Source: Gemmata massiliana (GTDB lineage Bacteria > Planctomycetota > Planctomycetia > Gemmatales > Gemmataceae). Taken from it: a stretch of 64,000 nucleotides of DNA. The notes below the pieces were generated by a model. That model was not told the DNA's origin and searched no databases. It saw only the letters and a program-made list of their open reading frames with translations. The stretch is from contig HG799463.1 in the NCBI GenBank assembly GCA_000531095.1, positions 475,527 to 539,526 of the forward strand, in the 5' to 3' direction. Shown piece by piece: positions 18,238 through 26,345 of this stretch (its first letter is position 1; each line of letters opens with the position of its first letter). A program made the position numbers and the translations under genes.

Positions 18238-18486
18238 TCACGCGGGCGCGTCGGCGGGGGCGGACGCCTTGAGGAAGCGGGCCACGGCCGCGGGGGTGGT
18301 CCACCACTCGCCCCGGCGCTTCACGCCGTCGAGGTGGGCCCCGCGCCGGCCCTCGATGACCCACCGGAGCATCACCACCGGAGGGGCACCGGCCGCGCCG
18401 CTCAGGTCCGCGAGCGGGCGCAGCTCCCCGTCGGCCGCCAGGCGCAGGATCGCGCGGCCGATCTCGATGCGGCTTCTCTTCGCCAC
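18238..18486 (-). CDS. DUF1580-like small DNA-binding protein
   Basis: An 82-residue basic protein resembling planctomycete DUF1580, an excisionase/MerR-like winged-helix family: VVMLRWVIEGRRGAHLDGVKRRGEWWTTPAAVARFL matches the turn-wing-helix pattern. It is the first gene of the leftward operon, starting at GTG 18486 about 120 bases downstream of the predicted promoter, with AGGA upstream. The position suggests a Cro- or Xis-like regulator. It could instead act as an excisionase, but no integrase is present. Confidence 0.7.
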   Translation of the reverse strand: MAKRSRIEIGRAILRLAADGELRPLADLSGAAGAPPVVMLRWVIEGRRGAHLDGVKRRGEWWTTPAAVARFLKASAPADAPA

Positions 18487-18585
18487 GATTGGGGGTTCCT
18501 GGAAGATCTGTGGGCGGGGCGGAACGCGCCCGTTGGCAATCGGGGGCAGAAGCGCCCCGGTGGAATGTACTCCCGCGCTTGTATT

Positions 18586-18613
18586 TTGATCGCGCGTTCA
18601 GTATTACTAGATT
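18586..18613 (+). promoter_or_regulatory. Possible rightward repressor promoter
   Basis: TTGATC at 18586-18591, a 16-bp spacer, and TAGATT at 18608-18613. The -10 overlaps operator 1, so the repressor would control its own synthesis. It is a weaker match than the leftward promoter. Confidence 0.45.
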
Positions 18614-18618
18614 TAGTA
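18605..18618. promoter_or_regulatory. Repressor operator 1 (TACTA-N4-TAGTA)
   Basis: TACTAGATTTAGTA is a 14-bp palindrome with a 4-base centre. It overlaps the -10 of the leftward promoter. The same pattern occurs again 44 bp to the right. It is presumably the binding site of the S24 repressor. Confidence 0.7.
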
Positions 18619-18641
18619 CGCGATAACTGCGAGGGTGTCAA
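18613..18641 (-). promoter_or_regulatory. Leftward early promoter
   Basis: Reading leftward, TTGACA (18641-18636), a 17-bp spacer and TACTAA (18618-18613) form an almost consensus sigma-70 promoter. The -10 lies inside operator 1. It would drive DUF1580, the acidic protein, the Zn-ribbon protein, the primase and possibly ParB. Confidence 0.7.
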
Positions 18642-18648
18642 GCGGAAT

Positions 18649-18662
18649 TACTAAAACTAGTA
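18649..18662. promoter_or_regulatory. Repressor operator 2 (TACTA-N4-TAGTA)
   Basis: TACTAAAACTAGTA, extended to TTACTA...TAGTAA, is the second 14-16-bp palindrome. It ends 15 bases before the repressor GTG and only 7 bp upstream of the leftward -35. Confidence 0.7.
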
Positions 18663-18677
18663 ACGAGGTGCGCGACC

Positions 18678-19289
18678 GTGGCCGAGCGCGAACCCCTGAG
18701 TCCGTCTCAAGCGAAACTGCTGGAGTTCCTGCGCGCCGAGCTGCGTGCCCGGCGCGGCGTTCCGTCGTGGCCCAAGATCGCGCGCGCGTGCGGCTGGTCC
18801 TCCACGCGCTCCGTGGGCTACAACCTGGACCAGCTCGCGCGCAAGGGGCACCTGCGCCTCACCGGTGGGCCGGGGGGCATCGAGCTGGTCGGCGCGCCGG
18901 CCGGGTTCACGCTACCGGTACTGGGCGACGTGGCCGCGGGCGCGCCGATCCCGCCCCCGGGGGACGGCGAGCCCGAGCACTTCGAGTTCGAGAGAGTGTT
19001 CGGCGGCGAGGACGTCTTCATGCTCCGGGTCCGGGGCGACAGTATGATCGAAGCGCTGATCGGCCCGGGCGATCTCGTGGCCGTCCGGCGCGCGCCCGAG
19101 GCCGCCGACGGCGAGAAGGTGGTGGCCATGATCGACGGCGAACTCACGCTCAAGGTGTTCCGCCAGCGCGCGGGCGGCGCGATCTGGCTCCAGCCGTGTA
19201 ACTCGAAACTCGCCGGCATCAAGCTCGACCCCAAAAAGGACAACCGCGTCATCGGCGTACTCGTGGGGGTGGTCCGGGCCGGGAACTGA
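18678..19289 (+). CDS. LexA/CI-like S24 repressor
   Basis: A 203-residue self-cleaving repressor. The N-terminal winged helix (residues 7-60) resembles the LexA DNA-binding domain. The C-terminal S24 peptidase domain has the Ala-Gly cleavage site in VAAGAP (A87-G88), the nucleophile S122 in RGDSM and the general-base K159 in LTLKVF. DNA damage and RecA would trigger cleavage. The GTG start has GAGGTG upstream. It faces the early replication operon across two palindromic operators, the arrangement of a lysogeny switch. It could instead be a second chromosomal LexA; the location favours a phage repressor. Confidence 0.88.
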   Translation: MAEREPLSPSQAKLLEFLRAELRARRGVPSWPKIARACGWSSTRSVGYNLDQLARKGHLRLTGGPGGIELVGAPAGFTLPVLGDVAAGAPIPPPGDGEPEHFEFERVFGGEDVFMLRVRGDSMIEALIGPGDLVAVRRAPEAADGEKVVAMIDGELTLKVFRQRAGGAIWLQPCNSKLAGIKLDPKKDNRVIGVLVGVVRAGN

Positions 19290-19468
19290 TGACAGGCGGG
19301 TGGGCGAAGGGGTGAAGGGGTGAAGGGCAGAGCCGCGGACCCCAGATGTAGACAGGCAGCGCCCGTCCGATGGCGGTGCGTGTCGAACGCTCTCCGGTCG
19401 GTCACTTCCGCTTGCCCTCTGCGCGTGCCTATGAGTACACTTCCGGCCCGCTTTCCCGGAGGCAAGCC

Positions 19469-19891
19469 ATGTGGTGCGCGCTGTTGGCTCTGGTGCTGTC
19501 GGTGTGCCCGGTCCTGTCGCAGAAGCCGAGGCCGGATCGCGTCGCGCGAATCAAAGTCGATGGGAACGTCCACACCCCCGACTCGGTGATCTTAAATGAG
19601 CTGTACGCATTGGGGTTGTACCCCGGCCGGCTTCTCAATCGCGCGAAATTGCCGATCGCTCAGACGCGACTGAAGAAATTGGGACTGTTCGAGGACGTGA
19701 CCGTTGCGGTCATCGATAACGAGTTCGACAGCGAGTACAAGGACATTCTCATCCAAATTCAGGAGCGCTCGTGGGTGTGGCTCACGTTCGCGATTGAAGA
19801 CACGACGATTGCCGTGCTGACGCTGGACGTGGACCGGTACCGGAGCACCGCGTACCGCGTACAAAAGAAGCTGTGGGGTAAGAGCCCGTAA
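19469..19891 (+). CDS. Exported single POTRA-domain protein
   Basis: A 140-residue protein with a signal peptide (MWCALLALVLSVCPVLS) followed by one POTRA-like domain: VARIKVDGNVHTPDSVI, then the helix RTRLKKLGLFEDVTV and a DILIQIQE strand. POTRA domains normally stand before an Omp85/BamA barrel, but here the barrel is absent. GGAGG six bases upstream fixes the ATG at 19469. It may be a stand-alone envelope chaperone, one of many POTRA paralogues in planctomycetes. Host-like gene inside the phage-derived region. Confidence 0.75.
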   Translation: MWCALLALVLSVCPVLSQKPRPDRVARIKVDGNVHTPDSVILNELYALGLYPGRLLNRAKLPIAQTRLKKLGLFEDVTVAVIDNEFDSEYKDILIQIQERSWVWLTFAIEDTTIAVLTLDVDRYRSTAYRVQKKLWGKSP

Positions 19892-19967
19892 CCGCGATTG
19901 ATCCCCTGGGAACAAACAGGCCCCACGGGAATCAAACGCGCACCCGAACGAACCAACGGAGACGTGA

Positions 19968-20681
19968 ATGACCGGATCGGTGCTGGTGTCCGTACAGGTC
20001 GGGGGGCCGCAAACGTTCGGCGAGGAGGGGGCCGCGGACCCGGCCGACCGACCGTGGACCACCGGGTTCATCAAGGCGCCCGTGACCGGGCCGGTCGCGC
20101 TGCGGCGCACCAACCTGAGCGGCGACGGGCAGGCCGATCTCGTGAACCACGGCGGGCCGGACAAGGCCGTCTGCGTGTACCCCGAGGTCCATTACGCCTA
20201 CTGGCGCGCCGACCTCAACCGCGACGAGCTGCCGCCCGGCGCGTTCGGGGAGAACTTCACGGTCGGCGCGCTGGCGGAGCCGGACGTGTGCATCGGGGAC
20301 GTGTGGAAGGTCGGCGCCGCGGTCCTCCAGGTGTCGCAGCCGCGCCAGCCGTGCTGGAAGCTGGCCCGCCGGTGGCGCGTCAAGGATCTCGCGCTGCGCG
20401 TGCAGCAGACCGGCTTCACCGGGTGGTACTTCCGGGTGCTGCAAGAAGGAGTAGTAGAAGCGGGTCTTCCACTGGAACTGGTCGAGCGCCCCGAACCGCA
20501 CTGGACCGTCGAGCGCGCCAACCGGGTGATGCACCACCTGAAGTCCGACTACGCGCAGGCCGCGGAACTGGCCGCGCTACCGACGCTGTCCGCGAGCTGG
20601 AAGAACACACTGCGCACCCGCGCCGAGAAGCACACGCACCCGGACGCCGGCAAGCGCCTCAACGACCCGCACGCGAACTGA
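19968..20681 (+). CDS. MOSC domain protein (YiiM-like)
   Basis: A 237-residue protein with the MOSC fold plus the C-terminal 3-alpha domain of the YiiM group. Signatures: DLVNHGGPDKAVCVYP, PGAFGENFTV, the conserved cysteine in SQPRQPCWKL, and FRVLQEGVVEAG. YiiM-type proteins use a molybdenum cofactor to reduce N-hydroxylated compounds such as 6-hydroxylaminopurine. It is cytoplasmic and stands alone. It is a chromosomal-type gene, not phage morphogenesis. Confidence 0.9.
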   Translation: MTGSVLVSVQVGGPQTFGEEGAADPADRPWTTGFIKAPVTGPVALRRTNLSGDGQADLVNHGGPDKAVCVYPEVHYAYWRADLNRDELPPGAFGENFTVGALAEPDVCIGDVWKVGAAVLQVSQPRQPCWKLARRWRVKDLALRVQQTGFTGWYFRVLQEGVVEAGLPLELVERPEPHWTVERANRVMHHLKSDYAQAAELAALPTLSASWKNTLRTRAEKHTHPDAGKRLNDPHAN

Positions 20682-21117
20682 GGGCGTCGCGCTCCAGGGG
20701 CGCGCGACTATTTCCCGAGAGCGCGCCCCGGGCGGAATTAGGTGCCCCGTTCGGGCACCGGCATAGGCGGCACGGGCGCCACGCCGCGCCCGTGCGGGCG
20801 GGGTCTACCGGCGCCCGGTTCTCGCACCCGACACCCTTCACCCCTGCGTCACAAGCACCGGTCCTCGACACCACACCCCTCGGGCGCGAGCGACTCCAGA
20901 CCGTGCGCCGTTTCGTACCGGGCGCCTGCGGGTTTTCACCAGCGCGACCTCGCGTTTCCGCACCCCATTCAGGGGGTAGATCCCGCGCGGCCCTTCAACC
21001 ATCGGATAACAAATAAACTCTAGTGGTGACACACGATGCGGCGATTTGATAACCTTCCAATAGTACGCACGCCTTCTCGCATTCGCTTCGCACCTGGCCC
21101 GGGTCGTAGGTCGCACC
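20682..21117. other. Gene-free stretch
   Basis: It contains one copy of the short GC repeat at about 20767-20812 (GGCGCCACGCCGCGCCCGTG) and a somewhat AT-rich segment at about 21000-21040 that may carry the kinase promoter. No gene is supported. Confidence 0.5.
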
Positions 21118-23061
21118 ATGAACGGAACCGGTGAATCGCTGCCCGTCCCCGCGTCGCTCACCGTTCACACCGCGGTCGAGGGGCTGCTGCTGCTGTTCAA
21201 CGCGGTGGAGGACTACGCGGTCTTCGTAATGGACACGTCCGGGCGCGTGACCGTGTGGCACCCCTGCGCCCAGCGCCTCCTGGGGTACGCGGCCGAGGAG
21301 ATCATCGGGGCCGACTTCGCGCGCCTGTTCCCGCCCGAGGACGTCGCGCGCGAGGCCCCCCGGCGCCAACTGGACGCGGCCGCCCGTTCCGGGCGCGCGG
21401 ACGAGGAGGGCTGGCGCGTTCGGAAGGACGGCACCCGGTTCTGGGCCTTCACCTCGGTGTCCGCGATGCGGGACCGCACCGGGGGCATCTGGGCGTTCGG
21501 CCAGATCGTCCGCGACCTCACCGAGCGCCGGCGGGCCGAGACCCTGTTCCGCTCGGTCATCGACAACGCCGACGACTGCATCATCACGAGCGACGTCACG
21601 GGCCGCATCCTGCTGTTCAACCGCGCGGCCGAGCGCACCTTCGGGTACGCGGCCTCCGAGGTCGTCGGGCACAACGTCCGCGTCCTGATGCCCGAGCCGT
21701 TCCGGGGCCAGCACGACTCGTACATCGAGCACTACGTGCGGACCGGGCAGGCCCGGATCCTGGGCGCCGGGCGCGAGGTCGTGGGCCTGCGGAAGAACGG
21801 CTCCGAGTTCCCGCTCCACCTGGAAGTGTCGCAGTTCACCCTGGACGACCAGCGCCACTTCATCGGCATCGTGCGCGACCTGTCCGCGAGCAAGCGGCTC
21901 GAGGACCAGTTGCGCCAGTCGCAGAAGATGGAAGCGGTGGGGCGGCTCGCGGGCGGGGTCGCGCACGACTTCAACAACCTCCTCACCATCATCAACGGGT
22001 ACAGCGAAGTGCTGATGGGGGCCATGCCCGCCGGCGACCCGAACCGCGAGTGGGTCCGGGTCGTCTGGGAGGCCGGGAACCGCGCGGCCGGGGTGACGCG
22101 CCAGCTCCTGGCGTTCAGCCGCCGGACCATCGTCGAGCCGCGCGTGCTCGATCTCAACGAGGTCGTCGCGCTGTCCACGAAGATGCTGAAGCCCCTGATC
22201 GGCGAGGACGTGATCGTGTCCACGGTCCTGGCCCCGGACCTGGCACACGTCCGGGCGGACCGGAACCAGATCGAACAGATCCTGGTGAACCTGGCCGTGA
22301 ACGCGCGCGACGCGATGCCCGGCGGCGGGCGCCTGAGCATCGAAACGCGCGACGTGCGCCTTGGCGCTCCGGGTTCGGTCGCGTACCCGGAGCTCCAGCC
22401 GGGGCGGTACGCGCAGCTCACGGTGACGGACACCGGGGCCGGGATGACGGCCGAGGTGCGCGCCAACATCTTCGAGCCGTTCTTCACGACCAAGGAATCG
22501 GGCAAGGGGACCGGGTTGGGGCTGGCGATGGTGTACGGGGCCGTGAAAGCGCACGGGGGGCACATCGACGTGTCCAGTGCCATCGGAACGGGGACCACGT
22601 TCACGATCCTGCTGCCGACCACGACCGAAACCGGGGCCGAGGGCGACGGCACCGCGCCCGCGTTGCCCCTGGCCGCGCGGGGCACCGAGACGCTGCTCCT
22701 TGTGGAGGACGAGGACGGGGTCCGGCACCTGGCGAAGTTCGTTCTCGAATCGCACGGGTACACAGTGATCGAGGCCCGCGACGGGCGCGAGGCGGTGGCA
22801 CTGGCGGGCGCGCACGCGGGGCCGATCCACCTCATGGTAACGGACGTGGTGATGCCGGGCCTGGGCGGGCGGGAAGCGAGCGAGACGGTCCGCGCGGCGC
22901 GCCCCGCCCTGAAGGTGCTGTTCATGAGCGGCTACACGGACGACGAGGTGGTGCGCCACGGGATCGTCGAAGCGACCGGCGCGTTCCTCCAGAAACCGTT
23001 CTCCCCCCTGGGGCTGGCGCGAAAGGTCCGCGCGGTCCTCGATTCGGCCCCCGATAGCTGA
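21118..23061 (+). CDS. Hybrid histidine kinase, two PAS domains plus receiver
   Basis: A 647-residue soluble sensor kinase without membrane segments. Order: PAS 1 (about 22-140), PAS 2 (about 143-263), HisKA dimerisation domain with phosphoacceptor H283 in VAHDFNN, HATPase (about 370-500; NLAVNARDAM, DTGAGM, GTGLGLAM) and a C-terminal receiver (about 520-640) with phosphoacceptor D576 in VTDVVMPG. It would sense a cytoplasmic signal through PAS and relay phosphate internally. No cognate output regulator lies beside it. The PAS ligands are unknown. Confidence 0.93.
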   Translation: MNGTGESLPVPASLTVHTAVEGLLLLFNAVEDYAVFVMDTSGRVTVWHPCAQRLLGYAAEEIIGADFARLFPPEDVAREAPRRQLDAAARSGRADEEGWRVRKDGTRFWAFTSVSAMRDRTGGIWAFGQIVRDLTERRRAETLFRSVIDNADDCIITSDVTGRILLFNRAAERTFGYAASEVVGHNVRVLMPEPFRGQHDSYIEHYVRTGQARILGAGREVVGLRKNGSEFPLHLEVSQFTLDDQRHFIGIVRDLSASKRLEDQLRQSQKMEAVGRLAGGVAHDFNNLLTIINGYSEVLMGAMPAGDPNREWVRVVWEAGNRAAGVTRQLLAFSRRTIVEPRVLDLNEVVALSTKMLKPLIGEDVIVSTVLAPDLAHVRADRNQIEQILVNLAVNARDAMPGGGRLSIETRDVRLGAPGSVAYPELQPGRYAQLTVTDTGAGMTAEVRANIFEPFFTTKESGKGTGLGLAMVYGAVKAHGGHIDVSSAIGTGTTFTILLPTTTETGAEGDGTAPALPLAARGTETLLLVEDEDGVRHLAKFVLESHGYTVIEARDGREAVALAGAHAGPIHLMVTDVVMPGLGGREASETVRAARPALKVLFMSGYTDDEVVRHGIVEATGAFLQKPFSPLGLARKVRAVLDSAPDS

Positions 23062-23149
23062 CGCCGAGTCGGACCCGCCTGGCGCCCCCTCCGGGGCCGG
23101 TCCCGTTGCTCTCGTAATTGCTCCCAGGGCGCCGCCCGCGCCTCGGGTC

Positions 23150-23596
23150 TCACTTCTTCGCGCGCTTCGCGGTCATGAGGACCGTTTCCGAGTTCTCGGT
23201 CGTCTTGAACTCGGTGGGGCGCTCGCGCCCGGTCAGGTTGATGCACCCGGTCAGGTTGTCGCCGTCGAGTTTGTAGATCCCGAGCATGGTGGTCCCGCGC
23301 CCCTCGCCCTCGGTGACGGTCGCGTCGAACGTCTTCGGCGACTTGGTCGAATCGAACTTGTGGGTGCCGGACGAGGTCACCTTGTCGCCGATCTTGATGG
23401 CGAACTTGTCGCCGTCGAACGTGACGGTGGTCATCTTGATCTGATTAAAGGGGATCTTCTTCCCGTTCCACTCCAGCGTCTCATACGCCCACGTTCCTTG
23501 TGTGGCCTTCTTGTCGTCTTTTTCGTCGGCGGCGCGCGCGGGCACGAACACGGCGACGACCAGAGCGGTACACAGAAGCGCAACTCGGTGACTCAT
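23150..23596 (-). CDS. Exported TIGR03067-domain protein
   Basis: A 148-residue secreted protein: signal peptide to about residue 22 (ALLCTALVVAVFVPARA), then a small beta-rich domain matching the planctomycete TIGR03067 pattern (TQGTWAYETLEWNGK...IYKLDGDNLTGCI...RERPTEFKTT). These proteins look lipocalin-like and are heavily paralogous in Gemmata; function is unknown. GGGAG precedes the ATG at 23596. Host-type gene. Confidence 0.85.
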   Translation of the reverse strand: MSHRVALLCTALVVAVFVPARAADEKDDKKATQGTWAYETLEWNGKKIPFNQIKMTTVTFDGDKFAIKIGDKVTSSGTHKFDSTKSPKTFDATVTEGEGRGTTMLGIYKLDGDNLTGCINLTGRERPTEFKTTENSETVLMTAKRAKK

Positions 23597-23784
23597 GACC
23601 CGGCTCCCGAAGTGACAATACAAGCACTTGAACGCGGCCCGGTGGACGCCACACGAGCCAACGATTCAAAGCCTACGCGACCGATTTGCCGAATTCAAGA
23701 AGGCGTTCCCGGGTGCGTGTTGGTTGTGGCGCTACCCACCGCCCTTGCTGGCGGGGTTCGCCCGCGCCCGGGGTGGGGGCGCGC

Positions 23785-23910
23785 CAGGGGTGAAGGCGCG
23801 TCATTGCCCGGGTGGGCGTCCGCCAGGGGTGAAGGCGCGTCATTGCCCCGGGGTGCGTGGAGGCGCGCCAGGGGTGAAGGCGCGTCATTGCCCCGGGGTG
23901 CGTGGAGGTC
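23785..23910. repeat. Three tandem repeats of about 45 bp
   Basis: CGCCAGGGGTGAAGGCGCGT followed by CATTGCCC(C)GGG recurs three times (at about 23787, 23830 and 23868) with nearly identical spacing, then merges into the family 2 palindrome. The unit resembles the left arm of that palindrome, so it may have grown by slippage from it. Confidence 0.75.
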
Positions 23911-23911
23911 C

Positions 23912-24038
23912 GCCAGGGGTTGCGCGTTGCTCCACCCCTGGCTATAAGCCTGCGTCCCTAACGTGGCTCAAACGAAGTTATGAAGCCCCGAATGGGGCGG
24001 CCGCGAGTAGCCAGGGGTGAAGCGCATGCGCAACCCGG
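23912..24038. repeat. Palindromic element, family 2, copy 2
   Basis: The same architecture as 14021-14150: CGCCAGGGGTTGCGCG on the left, CCACCCCTGGCTA / TAGCCAGGGGTG inside, and GAAGCCCCGAATGGGGCGG near the centre. The right end is partly replaced by CGGGCGCGCC. Confidence 0.78.
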
Positions 24039-24281
24039 GCGCGCCTTCACCCCGGGCGCGCCCCCACCCCTGGCGCGCCAGGGGTGGCGCCACCCACCGC
24101 CCTTACGGGCGGGTTCGCCCGCGCCCGGGTTCTCTTCTGTTTCTCCTTTTTCCTTTTTCCTTTTTCCTTCCGCTCCTTTTTCCTTCCGCTCCACCTGAAC
24201 CCCCCGTTTCACACGCCGGTTAGAATGTCGGCTCACAGCCGCCCCTTCTCCTCGCGCTGCCACACGTGACATCCGCCGGGC

Positions 24282-24713
24282 ATGTTGTCAGCGCGCCACG
24301 AAACCTTCTGCCTCGAATACGTCATCGACCTGAACGGGTCCGCGGCGTACCAGCGCGCGTACCCGAAGGTGAAGACCTCTGGCGCCGCGCGCACCGGGGC
24401 GGCCAGATTGTTAGCAAATGTTAGCGTCCGCGAGCGCGTGGCCGAGCTGCAACTCGCGCGCGCCGCGCGGTCCGACACCACACACGAGTGGGTACTGGAG
24501 CGCCTCAAGCACGAGGCCGAGTTCGAGGGCCAGGGGACCAGCCACGCGGCCCGCGTATCGGCCCTGGCCCTCATCGCGAAGCACCTGGGCATGTTCAAAC
24601 CGGTGCCCGTACCGGACCGCCCCCCGATCGACCTGTCGAAGATCCCCGATGACCTCAAACGTGCCCTCCTCGCTGGACTCCGCGCTGTTCGCGGCCCTGG
24701 GGCTCCGGGCTAA
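24282..24713 (+). CDS. Terminase small subunit
   Basis: A 143-residue DNA-recognition subunit of the packaging motor. The N-terminal helix-turn-helix pattern (RHETFCLEYVIDLNGSAAYQRAYP, then a VRERVAELQ segment) is that of the Terminase_2 family. It binds phage DNA at the packaging site and recruits the large subunit. Its 3' end overlaps the large-subunit start by 65 bases, so translation is coupled. It is the first gene of the morphogenesis module. Confidence 0.87.
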   Translation: MLSARHETFCLEYVIDLNGSAAYQRAYPKVKTSGAARTGAARLLANVSVRERVAELQLARAARSDTTHEWVLERLKHEAEFEGQGTSHAARVSALALIAKHLGMFKPVPVPDRPPIDLSKIPDDLKRALLAGLRAVRGPGAPG

Positions 24714-26211
24714 AGACCTGCCCCTCCTGGAGCCGGACCTGGAGCGCTGGGACGCATCCACCCTCACCCCGGCCCAGTGGAACGCGCGGTTCCTGCCGCA
24801 CTACTTCGGCACGTACCCCCCTGCCCTGCTCCACCGCGACTTCGACGCGGACCTCCACAACCTGCACCTCGCGCGCGGCACCAAGCGCTCGATCATCGCC
24901 CCGCGCGGCGCCGCCAAGAGCACCTGGAAGACCCTGGCGTACCCCCTGCGCTGTGCCCTGGAGGGCTGGGAACCCTATGTCGCGATCCTCTCGGATTGCA
25001 GCACGCAAGCCAACAACCAACTGCGCCACATCCGCCTGGAACTCGAAACCAACCAGCGCCTCGCGTCCGTGTACCGCACCGCGTGCGCGCCGGGGGCCGA
25101 GTGGAACGAGAGCAAGTTGCGCCTGAAGAACGGCGCGGTGATCGAGGCGTTCGGCACGGGCAAGAAGATCCGCGGGCACCGGAACCGGTCCGCGCGCCCG
25201 TCACTCATCATCTTCGACGACGTCCAATCGAACGCCGACATCCGCAGCGCCGAGTTGCGCCAGCACGCCTGGGACTGGGCCACGCGCGACGTGCTCCCGG
25301 CCGGCGACGAGCGCACCAACTACCTGGCGGTGGGCAGCGCCCTGCACCGCGAGTCCGTGGCGGTGCGCCTGGGCCAACTCGCGGGGTGGACTGGGCGCAC
25401 CTACCGCGCGGTCCTCTCCTGGCCCGAGCGCGCGGACCTGTGGGACGAGTTCGAGCGCCTCGCGACCAACCTCGCCGACGGCAACAAGCTCGAAACGGCG
25501 CGGGCCTTCTATGCGCGAAACAAGCCCGAGATGGACCGCGGCGCCGAGGTCTACTGGCCGGACCGGTTCCCCATCGTGGAACTGATGCTCAAGCGCGCCG
25601 AAGTGGGCGCGACCGCGTTCGAGTCCGAGTACCAGGGCGTGCCCGGTGTACCCGAGGGCGCCGAGTGGCCCGCCGAATATTTCGATCGCACCGATTTCTT
25701 CTTCGACTCGTGGCCCGCGGACCTCGTGTTCAAAATTCAGAGTCTCGACCCCTCGAAGGGCACGAGCGAGAAATCCGACTACCAGGCGCACGTGCTGCTC
25801 GGGCTGTCGCAGTTCGGCACCCTGTTCGCCGATTGTGAACTGCGCCGCGAATCGGGCTGGGTGGAGCGCGCGATCGACATCGCGGCCGCGTGGCGCCCGG
25901 AAGAGTTGATCGCCGAAGTGAACAACACGATGGGCCTGTTCACACCGGCCGCAGAACAATTATTGCGGGAGCGCCACGCACAGGGCCGGCCGGTCGCGCT
26001 GAAGTACACGGAAACGATCGTTTCGCGCCCCAAACCGGTGCGGATTCGCGCCCTCAATGATTACCTGCGGCGCGGGCAATTGCGCGTCAAAAATACGCCC
26101 GGCGGCCGGCTCTTGGCCGAACAACTGCGGGATTTCCCGCACGGGGCACACGACGACGGCCCGGACGCGCTCGCCACCGCCGTACTGCGGATGCAGGAGC
26201 TTGTAACTTAA
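24649..26211 (+). CDS. Terminase large subunit
   Basis: A 520-residue packaging ATPase/nuclease. The ATPase shows an atypical Walker A (PRGAAKST, about 85-92), Walker B (SLIIFDDV) and a coupling motif region (VGSAL). The C-terminal RNase H-like nuclease is visible as SLDPSKGT near residue 367 and the final DDGPDALATA acidic motif. It pumps DNA into the prohead and cuts it. The ATG at 24649 gives a family-like N-terminus; the frame extends upstream inside the small subunit. It is intact and has all catalytic residues. Confidence 0.93.
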   Translation: MTSNVPSSLDSALFAALGLRAKDLPLLEPDLERWDASTLTPAQWNARFLPHYFGTYPPALLHRDFDADLHNLHLARGTKRSIIAPRGAAKSTWKTLAYPLRCALEGWEPYVAILSDCSTQANNQLRHIRLELETNQRLASVYRTACAPGAEWNESKLRLKNGAVIEAFGTGKKIRGHRNRSARPSLIIFDDVQSNADIRSAELRQHAWDWATRDVLPAGDERTNYLAVGSALHRESVAVRLGQLAGWTGRTYRAVLSWPERADLWDEFERLATNLADGNKLETARAFYARNKPEMDRGAEVYWPDRFPIVELMLKRAEVGATAFESEYQGVPGVPEGAEWPAEYFDRTDFFFDSWPADLVFKIQSLDPSKGTSEKSDYQAHVLLGLSQFGTLFADCELRRESGWVERAIDIAAAWRPEELIAEVNNTMGLFTPAAEQLLRERHAQGRPVALKYTETIVSRPKPVRIRALNDYLRRGQLRVKNTPGGRLLAEQLRDFPHGAHDDGPDALATAVLRMQELVT

Positions 26212-26345
26212 GCGCACAAGTGATGCTTGTAGTTCCTATGTAAAGTTCGTCCTGATTGTTCCAAACGGGTCACGAGTGTGGTAAGAAGGAGCCGCGTGCG
26301 ATACGAACCGCCGGTCGCGCGTATGCCCAAGCCCAGCGTGATGCC

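Larger units (their letters stand above)
23597..24281. other. Gene-free repeat tract
   Basis: It contains three direct repeats (23785-23910), a family 2 palindrome (23912-24038), two copies of the short GC repeat, and a pyrimidine-rich stretch of TTTTTCC units at about 24136-24190. No gene is supported. Confidence 0.6.

Noticed and set aside
18678-19289. Chromosomal LexA as the identity of the S24 repressor
   Set aside because: Not excluded, but the divergent replication operon with shared operators and the surrounding phage genes favour an element-specific repressor.
23785-24130. Possible CRISPR array suggested by regular repeats
   Set aside because: Only three units, spacers that are themselves conserved, and GC-rich repeats related to a palindromic element; no cas genes nearby.
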